Notes under the pieces: model-generated
The model's database searches: none
Told to the model about the DNA's origin: nothing
The model's input: the letters and a program-made list of their open reading frames with translations, nothing else
Shown: piece after piece, positions 1-6,738 of the stretch
Position numbering within the stretch: the first letter of the stretch is position 1
Layout of the letters: each line of letters begins with the position of its first letter
Assembly (NCBI GenBank): GCA_030042915.1
Contig: JASHYS010000021.1
Location: forward strand, 1 to 8,255
Direction of reading: 5' to 3'
Length of the DNA stretch: 8,255 bases
DNA from: Acidobacteriaceae bacterium
Lineage (GTDB): Bacteria; Acidobacteriota; Terriglobia; Terriglobales; Acidobacteriaceae
Program-made: the position numbers and the translations under genes

Positions 1-636
1 GCGGCTACGGCGACATCGAGCCATCCGGTGATGCATACCAGCAGCAGCACGCTGCCCCAGCCCAGCCTGCTCCCCTATATGTTGAATGAAGACGGCATCA
101 CACCGGGCCGCGCCATGGGGACGCAGATCTTCTGCACCGATTGCCACAACAGCGACGACAATCGGGAATTCGGAGGCAGCGGCCCGAACGGTCCGCATGG
201 CTCCAAGTGGTTCCACATTCTCGAGCGGCAATATCAATTCAGCCAGGCCCCGGCACCGGGCCAGCTGATCACGAATTTGTATCCCAATCCGGATCTGAGT
301 GTGAATGGACCTTACGCCATGTGCGGCAAGTGCCACGATCTGTCCAATCAGATTATCCAGAACACGAGTTGGGCACAGCACAGCACGCACATTAACGCCG
401 GCTTCTCGTGCTCAGTGTGCCACACGGCGCACGGCATAGGCGCCACGAGCGCCAACATCGACGGAACATCGCTGGTCGATTTTGACGTCAATGTCGTGGG
501 ATCGAACGCCGGGGCGCCAATTTCATACAGCTCCACAACGGGTACGTGCGTGCTGGTATGTCACGGGACCCCGCACAACGCCGACGGCAGCATTACCGCG
601 TCGAGCATACGCCGGCCTGGCCGGATAGCCAAGTGA
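1..636 (+). CDS. Exported tetraheme-type cytochrome c family protein, 5' end missing
   Basis: The reading frame is open from base 1, so the true start and any signal peptide lie left of the window; 211 residues are visible before the TGA stop. Counting from the first visible codon, c-type heme sites are CTDCH at 45-49, CGKCH at 108-112 and CSVCH at 137-141, plus CVLVCH at 183-188, which has three residues between the cysteines instead of two. Histidines in SHPV (residue 8), in CHTAH and in CHGTPHN are candidate axial ligands. This pattern fits small periplasmic or secreted cytochromes of the cytochrome c3/doubled-CXXCH type. It is a probable electron carrier; substrate and partners cannot be read from the sequence. 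It converges on another cytochrome gene 79 bp away. The last ten residues are basic and unlike the rest, so a slightly altered C-terminus is possible. I am sure it is a multiheme cytochrome, not of its specific role. Confidence 0.87.
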   Translation, partial: AATATSSHPVMHTSSSTLPQPSLLPYMLNEDGITPGRAMGTQIFCTDCHNSDDNREFGGSGPNGPHGSKWFHILERQYQFSQAPAPGQLITNLYPNPDLSVNGPYAMCGKCHDLSNQIIQNTSWAQHSTHINAGFSCSVCHTAHGIGATSANIDGTSLVDFDVNVVGSNAGAPISYSSTTGTCVLVCHGTPHNADGSITASSIRRPGRIAK

Positions 637-715
637 GCAACGCAGGTTGGCTTCGCGCGCCGGATGCGCGGCCGCGCTCAGATCAACTTCCATCAGCGTC
701 GATTTCGTTGCGCGA
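637..715. other. Convergent intergenic spacer with GC-rich palindromes
   Basis: This 79-bp spacer separates two convergent cytochrome genes. It contains a perfect 12-bp palindrome GCGCGGCCGCGC at 666-677. An alternative short hairpin pairs CGCGC (656-660) with GCGCG (666-670) around CGGAT. Either could stall polymerase between the converging transcripts, but no T-tract follows on either strand, so it does not meet the usual picture of an intrinsic terminator. The role as a shared termination zone is inferred from position only. Confidence 0.3.
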
Positions 716-1579
716 CTAGAAGACAGTTCCCGCGGTGCCGCCGTTCATCTCATTCGACAAATCGCCATGGCACTGCCGGCAGAATTGCGCCGTCTGGTTC
801 GATAGCGGATTGGTGTCGGAGGGATTGTAGGGCCCGCGCAGAAAGAACATGGTGGAATAGGTACCGGGCTGCAGTCCGGAGTTGGTACCGGCTCTTACTG
901 TGACAACGTTCATCACGTGCGGATCATGGCAGGTAGTGCAGACCACCACGGCCGAATTGGCGTACGCTGCGGGTTCCACAAAGAAGCCATAGTGGCTTAC
1001 GAATTGGCTTGAATAGGTTCCCTTCATACTGACGACGCCATTGGATTGGCTGCAATCCCAATTGCCGGCGCCGGAGCACTTCATCACCGCGTTCAGACCG
1101 GCGGGATGCTGGTTGAGATAGTTTCCAGCACCAGAGCCGTTATTGCCGAGCAAAGTGGGAACGGTAGTGGATTTTCCGTAGGTCGCAGGGAGGGTTTCGT
1201 AGACCTGGTCTTTCATCATGGCGCCTTGCGCGTAGTTGCCATCGTGGCATCCAAGGCAAGTGAGCATCCCGCTCACGTCGGGAGTGCCCGCTGCAAGGCT
1301 GCTGGGCAGAACTTCAGTAATATTGCCGGCAAAGGTGATCGTCTTACCGTAAAGGCTGGCGACATCCGCGCCCCAGAGGGCAACGTTGCCCGATGTGGAG
1401 TCTGGCGTTTTGGCGGCGCCGTTTCCGTAAGCGCCGCCGTGCGGTGCATGACATGCCGCGCAGCCGCGTCCATAATTCAGGTGCGCGCCGAGCACGTCGC
1501 CCGATGGTGTCGCCCGTTGGGAGAAAGCAAGAGTTGCGCCCGCAAGAATCGATAGTGCGATGAATAGATGCCGTGACAT
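716..1579 (-). CDS. Secreted tetraheme cytochrome c family protein
   Basis: This 287-residue protein begins with a Sec-type signal peptide: MSRH, then a hydrophobic stretch at about 5-19, with likely cleavage near the ATLAFS segment. Four c-type heme sites follow: CAACH 40-44, CLGCH 108-112, CTTCH 214-218 and CRQCH 267-271. NQHPAG around His158 and CHDPH at 217-221 offer axial histidines. An extra cysteine pair (168 and 176) does not form a heme motif and might form a disulfide. The wide heme spacing (over 100 residues between the second and third sites) means much of the chain is not heme-packing. A TTG codon two residues upstream is also in frame, but ATG at 1579 is preferred because GAGGG lies 9 nt before it. 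The protein should be periplasmic or outer-surface and act in electron transfer; its partner is unknown. It stands alone, downstream of the regulator gene by 272 bp on the same strand. Confidence 0.92.
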   Translation of the reverse strand: MSRHLFIALSILAGATLAFSQRATPSGDVLGAHLNYGRGCAACHAPHGGAYGNGAAKTPDSTSGNVALWGADVASLYGKTITFAGNITEVLPSSLAAGTPDVSGMLTCLGCHDGNYAQGAMMKDQVYETLPATYGKSTTVPTLLGNNGSGAGNYLNQHPAGLNAVMKCSGAGNWDCSQSNGVVSMKGTYSSQFVSHYGFFVEPAAYANSAVVVCTTCHDPHVMNVVTVRAGTNSGLQPGTYSTMFFLRGPYNPSDTNPLSNQTAQFCRQCHGDLSNEMNGGTAGTVF

Positions 1580-1588
1580 GGACAAGTG

Positions 1589-1595
1589 CCCTCAC
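1589..1595 (-). promoter_or_regulatory. Ribosome binding site of the tetraheme cytochrome
   Basis: GTGAGGG reads on the minus strand, with GAGGG ending 9 nt before ATG 1579. It would be only 3 nt from the alternative TTG at 1585, so it favours the ATG start. Confidence 0.5.
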
Positions 1596-1738
1596 GGTAT
1601 GTATCGACGCGCTGGTTTGATCCTAGAAAAACTTAAGGAACGAGACTTCTGGACTGGAAAAAGAAGGATTGGGGGCTCAGTGTATGCAAATGGAGCAAAG
1701 CATTGTTTCATCTTGCGGCGGATGAAAAGCTGAGAAGG

Positions 1739-1772
1739 GAATTTACCGCGGAGAACACTTGGGCGGAAATTC
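1739..1772. terminator. Imperfect hairpin between regulator and cytochrome genes
   Basis: GAATTT-A-CCGC (1739-1749) pairs with GCGGAAATTC (1763-1772): a 10-bp stem with one bulged A and a 13-nt loop. It lies 80 bp past the stop of the response-regulator gene, where a terminator for that minus-strand transcript would be expected. The minus strand after the stem reads CCCTTCTC, which is a poor T-tract; the plus strand after it has only TTT. Termination is therefore uncertain, and an operator for the downstream cytochrome gene is an alternative. The structure itself is seen directly. Confidence 0.4.
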
Positions 1773-1851
1773 TTTGATGCGTCGTGGAGTACGTAAGTCT
1801 GGAGCGGGATGGCTCAATCGGCGAGAGCAGGGAAGTATGGGGTTGCCCAGA

Positions 1852-3288
<1,437 letters not shown>

Positions 3289-3303
3289 TGGTCCTTGCCC
3301 CCT
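3289..3303 (-). promoter_or_regulatory. Ribosome binding site supporting the TTG start of the regulator
   Basis: On the minus strand AGGGGG (3303-3298) lies 9 nt before TTG 3288, and AAGGA (3296-3292) lies 3 nt before it. No comparable purine run precedes the alternative ATG at 3411. This decides the start call for the response regulator. Confidence 0.5.
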
Positions 3304-3446
3304 GCCGCCTTCCCAGGTCCGGCTCGGTTCGGCGCTTCCTGTCCCGGGGAACGATGGGCTGGTCTCCCAGTGGGGATGGCGCGTTAGCTCGCGATGTGGC
3401 CTTGCATACATCGTTTGCCATCATAAGAGTGGAAATGGGCACCGAC

Positions 3447-3462
3447 TGTGATCCAAAGCACA
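3447..3462. promoter_or_regulatory. Crp-type palindrome, near consensus
   Basis: TGTGA-TCCAAA-GCACA matches the Crp-family core TGTGA-N6-TCACA at 9 of 10 positions. Its centre lies about 166 nt upstream of the TTG start of the response regulator and just past the kinase stop. A Crp-like regulator with fitting recognition residues is encoded at the right edge of the window. Binding is inferred; a single 9/10 match can occur by chance. Confidence 0.45.
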
Positions 3463-3465
3463 CTT

Positions 3466-3504
3466 GAAGCCGGGGACGGCAGGGGAGGTTTGAATTCCGG
3501 CTTC
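3466..3504. repeat. Inverted repeat in the kinase-regulator gap
   Basis: GAAGCCGG (3466-3473) and CCGGCTTC (3497-3504) are perfect inverted copies around a 23-nt loop. As RNA on the minus strand this could be a hairpin downstream of the kinase gene, but there is no T-tract after it. As DNA it could be an operator for the regulator gene. Function unknown. Confidence 0.35.
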
Positions 3505-3625
3505 GAAGATCTCACGACCTTAAACTGGCGCCGATGTGCCTGAGCGTCGCGAATACTTGGAAGCAAATCCCTCCCGGGATGTTGCCGAACCTCGCGAAAA
3601 CAACTGATTCCATGATGGATAGGTA

Positions 3626-4690
3626 TCAGGCCGTTACCAGACTGGCGGAGGCCATGCTGTAAGGGAGCAGGACTTCAAATGAAGTGCCCTTGCCCACTGC
3701 GCTGGTCACGCTGATATGGCCGTGATGCTCGTCAACAATACGGCGCACCAGCGAAAGGCCTAACCCCGTGCCATTCTCTTTCGTGGTGAAGAAGGGCCGG
3801 AAGATGTTTGTCAGCTGCTTTTCCGGGATCCCGCGCCCGGTATCACTCACCACAACACTGGCAAACTCGGCCCGTTGTCCCAGATCCACAAGCACGGTGC
3901 CCGCTCCTCCATCGATGGCTTGAATCCCATTCAAAAGCAGGTTAAGGACGACCTGGTGAATCTGATCACTATCGTGTTCGACCTCCGGCAGCTCCGGAGC
4001 CTGGTGCAGTTCGATCCGGATCGGTTCATTCAACACTTGCAGGCGCGCAAGCATCACGGCATGCTCCACCGTGGTATTCAGGTTGCTGCGCATGACCCGC
4101 GGCGGACGAAGCCGGGCCGTTTCAAGGAAGTCAGTCAGAATGCGATTGATCTGATCGATCTCCAAACGTAGATCCTTTACCGTGGCGCGAGAAGGGCTAG
4201 CCAACGGCAAATCGCGAGCGATGATGTCGATGACTCCGGCAATTCCAGACAGTGGGTTGCGAATCTCGTGGACCAGACCGGCCGCCAGCTCTCCAAGTGT
4301 CGCCAGGTGTTCAGCGCGAGAGATTTGTATTTGATGCATGTTTTCGATCTCCTTGCGCGTGTCGCGTAACTGCTGCATCATGGAATTGAAATTGCGGCCC
4401 AGCTCTCCGATCTCATCGTTCCGGCCTGAGAAACTCACGGCGACGTCCAGGTTGCCATCGCTCACCAGTGCGACTTTTTCCTGCAGTTCGATCATGGGAC
4501 GTTGAACCACATAAGCCAGAGTGGCAATCGACACCGCACAAATCACAATGGCTCCGACTCCGGCAACCATTAGCACAGTATCCCGGGCCGTTGCTCGCAC
4601 CGATACCGTGGCGGCGGTGAAGAGCAGCAGGCCGGCCAGGAGCACAAAGACCACCGGAATGAGCGCCTTGAGTTGCCACTTGACGCGCAC
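3626..4690 (-). CDS. Membrane sensor histidine kinase (HAMP, HisKA, HATPase)
   Basis: A 354-residue inner-membrane kinase, presumably the phosphodonor for the response regulator downstream. Two transmembrane helices (about 9-31 and 38-63) are joined by only about six residues, so there is no extracytoplasmic sensor domain. A HAMP-like linker follows (about 63-115), then the H-box HEIRNPL with phospho-acceptor His141. The ATPase domain has N-box Asn254 (NLLLNGIQA), G1 DTGRGIP 283-289, F-box FRPFFTTK 297-304 and G2 GTGLGLSL 307-314. All catalytic elements are intact, and the overall layout resembles NtrB/AtoS/ZraS-type partners of NtrC regulators. The signal is probably sensed within the membrane, through HAMP, or by an interacting protein. 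GTG 4690 is preferred over GTG 4699 because AGGTGA stands 5 nt before it; the difference is three residues. The gene is divergent from the 16-heme cytochrome operon, with 521 bp between the starts. Confidence 0.96.
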   Translation of the reverse strand: MRVKWQLKALIPVVFVLLAGLLLFTAATVSVRATARDTVLMVAGVGAIVICAVSIATLAYVVQRPMIELQEKVALVSDGNLDVAVSFSGRNDEIGELGRNFNSMMQQLRDTRKEIENMHQIQISRAEHLATLGELAAGLVHEIRNPLSGIAGVIDIIARDLPLASPSRATVKDLRLEIDQINRILTDFLETARLRPPRVMRSNLNTTVEHAVMLARLQVLNEPIRIELHQAPELPEVEHDSDQIHQVVLNLLLNGIQAIDGGAGTVLVDLGQRAEFASVVVSDTGRGIPEKQLTNIFRPFFTTKENGTGLGLSLVRRIVDEHHGHISVTSAVGKGTSFEVLLPYSMASASLVTA

Positions 4691-4695
4691 CGAAT

Positions 4696-4701
4696 TCACC
4701 T
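4696..4701 (-). promoter_or_regulatory. Ribosome binding site of the histidine kinase
   Basis: AGGTGA on the minus strand, 5 nt before GTG 4690. It overlaps the alternative GTG at 4699, which has only a weaker GGGG run upstream, so it favours the shorter form. Confidence 0.5.
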
Positions 4702-4838
4702 GGGAAACCCCGGCTGTTGAGCGCCTTCACCTGCTGCGTGATGAAACCGGCAGCAGAGAAACGCGTTGGCCGGGAGTCTCTTCTCCCTTCGCATAAGCAT
4801 ATGCACACGAGGGACCAGATCCGGACTCGCCAGTATCT

Positions 4839-4848
4839 TGCACGTGCA
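4839..4848. repeat. 10-bp perfect palindrome in the divergent promoter region
   Basis: TGCACGTGCA is its own reverse complement and lies about 150 bp upstream of the kinase start. It may be a small operator; nothing else in the window identifies a binding protein. Confidence 0.3.
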
Positions 4849-5069
4849 CAACGACTTAGCCAACTTGCAGGGGCGGCGACGTGCGCAAAATCACACAGCG
4901 TCGACCGTCATTTCACACACACTTGCGCCAGTTCGCCTGAAGTGCGTGAGGGCACAAAGGGATCCTTCCGCACAAAGAGTTCCTCTCCCAAAGTGCCACA
5001 ATCACGAGCGGAAAACCTGCGACTGAAGTGGGGCATTTGACCGAGCAAGTTGCGGCAGAAGCCCCATTT

Positions 5070-5085
5070 TGTGAGCCGAATCACA
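5070..5085. promoter_or_regulatory. Perfect Crp-type operator upstream of the cytochrome operon
   Basis: TGTGA-GCCGAA-TCACA matches the Crp core consensus TGTGA-N6-TCACA at all 10 positions, within a non-coding region and 127 bp (site end to ATG) upstream of the 16-heme cytochrome gene. A Crp/Fnr-family protein encoded at the right edge of the window carries RETVTR in its recognition helix, the residue pattern with which E. coli Crp reads this sequence. If the promoter core lies near 5118-5145, the site would sit roughly 55-75 bp upstream of transcription start, as at class I Crp promoters. Sequence match is seen; regulation and its direction are inferred. Confidence 0.65.
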
Positions 5086-5202
5086 GGGTCGAATTGCAGG
5101 CCGCGGCCCGTCGAGCAGAAATAATCGATTTCTATTCAATAAGTTGGACGATCAATTGTTGGCACCGTTCAGTACGGTGACCTTCGTGCAATAAAGCGGC
5201 TT

Positions 5203-5206
5203 GGAG
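5203..5206 (+). promoter_or_regulatory. Ribosome binding site of the 16-heme cytochrome
   Basis: GGAG lies 5 nt before ATG 5212. This supports the ATG that begins the signal peptide; no other ATG or GTG with a better site precedes the hydrophobic segment. Confidence 0.5.
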
Positions 5207-5211
5207 TTGGT

Positions 5212-6726
5212 ATGAATCAGGTCCCAGGTCGCGCCAATTCAGCTACCCCTCGTGGGTGCGTTTCTTTTTTGAGTCTGTGGGTTTGTGGGGTTTTGGCTGT
5301 GCTGGCGCCGCTGCGCGCTGGGGCAGCAATCCATCCCGTCCCGCTGGATAAGAACACCGATTCCGCCACCTGCGCCCAATGTCACGCCGACAAGTCGAGC
5401 GGGAAGCACGTTCACTCGGCGATCGCTGCCGGGTGTACCAGCTGCCACGAGATACGCGTCAATCGCGACGTCACGCGAGTCACGTTGATCAAGGCCACTC
5501 CCGTCTCCCTTTGCCTCACCTGTCACGCGGATAAAGAAGCGGCGCAAATCAAAGGAACGGTACATCCGCCGGCCGTCCGCGACTGCCTCGGTTGTCACGA
5601 TCCACACGCCAGCGATAACCCCAACCAATTGCTGAAACCGATGGCAGGCGATAAGAAAACAAATCTCTGCCTCAGTTGCCACGATACCGGCTTGAATGTT
5701 CCCAAGGGCGGCAGCTATCATGCGGCGCTCGATATGGGGTGCGACACCTGCCACCTGGTTCATAAGACCGGCCCCGATCCCACAGTGGAGAACCATGACC
5801 ATCTCACCAAAGCGGCTCCGGCGCTATGCGTGGATTGCCATGACCCGAAGGATGCGGACCTGCAGAAGGCGCACCAGAACCAGCCCTTTGGTACGGCGAA
5901 TTGCCTGGAGTGCCATAATCCCCACGAGTCGTCATCGCCGAAGTTGATGGCAAGCTTCACGCACGAGCCGTTTGCCGACAAAAACTGCGATGTTTGTCAT
6001 GCGCCGGCAAAGGATGGAAAAGTGGTGCTGACGCAGGCCGATGCAAAATCGATCTGCGTGACTTGCCACGCCGACATCGGCGATCAGATCGATAAAGCCA
6101 AAGTGCAACATCCCGGCGCGATGGGCGATTGCACAGATTGCCACAGCCCACATGCCAGCAACCAGCCGGGTCTGCCCAAGACCGACGCAGTCAGTATCTG
6201 CACCGGCTGTCACAACGACATAGGCGATATGGGCAAAAAAGCAGCCCTGCATCAGCCTGTCTTTGACCAGGGCTGCTCGACCTGCCACACCGCGCATGGA
6301 GGAGACGACGAGAAGTTGCTGCGCGTCCAGGGCAACGGACTCTGCCTGGAGTGCCACGGTCCCGACGCATCCGCCCAGAAGGTGGAGGGCAAGCCGTTGC
6401 TTTCGATCTTCAAGGGCCAAGTGCTCCTGCCCGACAACTATTTCAGCGTGAACCAGGTTCCAGTTCTGCCCCTGCGTTACGGATTGGGACACCCGGTGGA
6501 GGGTCACCCGGTTTCTGACGTGATGGATCCAGCTAATGCGACCAAGGTGAAGGTGCCACTGAGTTGCCTCTCCTGCCATCAACCGCACGCTTCGGCTCAA
6601 CCGGAATTGCTGGTACAAGATCGCCAGGACGATATGCAGTTTTGCGATATTTGCCACAAGAACCGATTCAACATGAACGACACCGTGATTCCAGGCAAGA
6701 ACGAAACCGCTGCTCCAAGCAAATAG
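5212..6726 (+). CDS. Secreted 16-heme c-type cytochrome with doubled CXXCH modules
   Basis: This 504-residue protein opens with a signal peptide (Arg7/Arg14, hydrophobic about 17-34, cleavage near AGA at 36-38). It carries sixteen CXXCH heme sites, starting at residues 54, 75, 101, 125, 153, 177, 206, 231, 259, 282, 307, 330, 355, 378, 452 and 478. Many are paired in modules of roughly 45-55 residues: a CxxCHxD-like site, then a second site of the CHxPH or CHxxH type (for example DPHAS, SPHAS, QPHAS). This is the doubled-CXXCH architecture. Heme 9 breaks the pairing, and a 69-residue heme-free segment (383-451) holding GHPVEGHPV sits between hemes 14 and 15. At about 31 residues per heme, the chain should form an extended heme wire in the periplasm, on the surface or outside the cell. 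It is first in an operon with the NHL propeller gene (12-bp gap), below a perfect Crp-type site. A terminal reductase or a conductive filament subunit are both possible; no catalytic residue set is recognisable. Confidence 0.96.
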   Translation: MNQVPGRANSATPRGCVSFLSLWVCGVLAVLAPLRAGAAIHPVPLDKNTDSATCAQCHADKSSGKHVHSAIAAGCTSCHEIRVNRDVTRVTLIKATPVSLCLTCHADKEAAQIKGTVHPPAVRDCLGCHDPHASDNPNQLLKPMAGDKKTNLCLSCHDTGLNVPKGGSYHAALDMGCDTCHLVHKTGPDPTVENHDHLTKAAPALCVDCHDPKDADLQKAHQNQPFGTANCLECHNPHESSSPKLMASFTHEPFADKNCDVCHAPAKDGKVVLTQADAKSICVTCHADIGDQIDKAKVQHPGAMGDCTDCHSPHASNQPGLPKTDAVSICTGCHNDIGDMGKKAALHQPVFDQGCSTCHTAHGGDDEKLLRVQGNGLCLECHGPDASAQKVEGKPLLSIFKGQVLLPDNYFSVNQVPVLPLRYGLGHPVEGHPVSDVMDPANATKVKVPLSCLSCHQPHASAQPELLVQDRQDDMQFCDICHKNRFNMNDTVIPGKNETAAPSK

Positions 6727-6732
6727 GTGGAG
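6725..6732 (+). promoter_or_regulatory. Ribosome binding site of the NHL gene, overlapping the cytochrome stop
   Basis: AGGTGGAG overlaps the TAG stop of the cytochrome gene and lies 6 nt before ATG 6739. It favours this ATG over the in-frame GTG at 6727, which lies inside the site. The overlap suggests translational coupling of the two genes. Confidence 0.6.
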
Positions 6733-6738
6733 ACTACA

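Larger units (their letters stand above)
3289..3625. other. Intergenic region between kinase and response regulator
   Basis: This is a 337-bp stretch between two genes that usually abut. I see no convincing gene in it: the short open frames here match no domain and lack ribosome sites. It holds a near-consensus Crp-type site (3447-3462), an 8-bp inverted repeat right next to it (3466-3473 with 3497-3504), and the ribosome site of the regulator. The length suggests that the regulator gene has its own promoter. I could not assign -35/-10 boxes or a sigma-54 promoter with confidence. Confidence 0.5.
4691..5211. other. Long divergent intergenic region (kinase / 16-heme cytochrome)
   Basis: This 521-bp region carries the promoters of the kinase (minus) and of the cytochrome operon (plus). 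Open frames of about 86-131 codons cross it, but they resemble no protein family and I treat them as noise. Visible elements are a 7-bp inverted repeat CTGCTGC/GCAGCAG (4731-4737 with 4750-4756) in the kinase leader, GCATATGC (4797-4804), a 10-bp palindrome TGCACGTGCA (4839-4848), a weak Crp-like site (4880-4895, right half perfect, left half 3 of 5) and a perfect Crp-type site (5070-5085). The AT-rich stretch at about 5118-5160 is the likeliest place for the cytochrome promoter core; AATAAT at 5120-5125 and TTCAAT at 5135-5140 are possible -10 boxes without clear -35 partners. Confidence 0.6.

Noticed and set aside
1046..1555. Plus-strand open frame of 169 codons opposite the tetraheme cytochrome
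   Set aside because: No domain or ribosome site; the minus-strand frame has a signal peptide and four heme sites.
1616..1629. TTGATCCTAGAAAA as an Fnr site upstream of the tetraheme cytochrome
   Set aside because: Only the left half matches TTGAT-N4-ATCAA; the right half is poor.
3384..3566. Minus-strand open frame of 60 codons between kinase and regulator
   Set aside because: No recognisable features, and it spans the Crp-like site and inverted repeat.
4880..4895. CGTGC-GCAAAA-TCACA as a further Crp site
   Set aside because: The right half is perfect but the left half matches only 3 of 5 positions, so it is too weak to list on its own.
4984..4998. Minus-strand TGGCAC upstream of the kinase as a sigma-54 promoter
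   Set aside because: The position of the -12 element reads GAGA, not TTGC.
4717..5040. Plus-strand open frame of 107 codons in the divergent region
   Set aside because: Composition looks random, there is no family resemblance or convincing ribosome site, and it overlaps promoter-type elements.
5160..5175. TGGCAC upstream of the 16-heme gene as a sigma-54 -24 element
   Set aside because: The -12 element is missing: after the correct 5-nt spacing the sequence is AGTA rather than TTGC, and no GC dinucleotide stands 10 nt after GG.
5239..5802. Minus-strand open frame of 187 codons
   Set aside because: Antisense shadow of the cytochrome gene, which has a signal peptide and regular heme motifs on the other strand.
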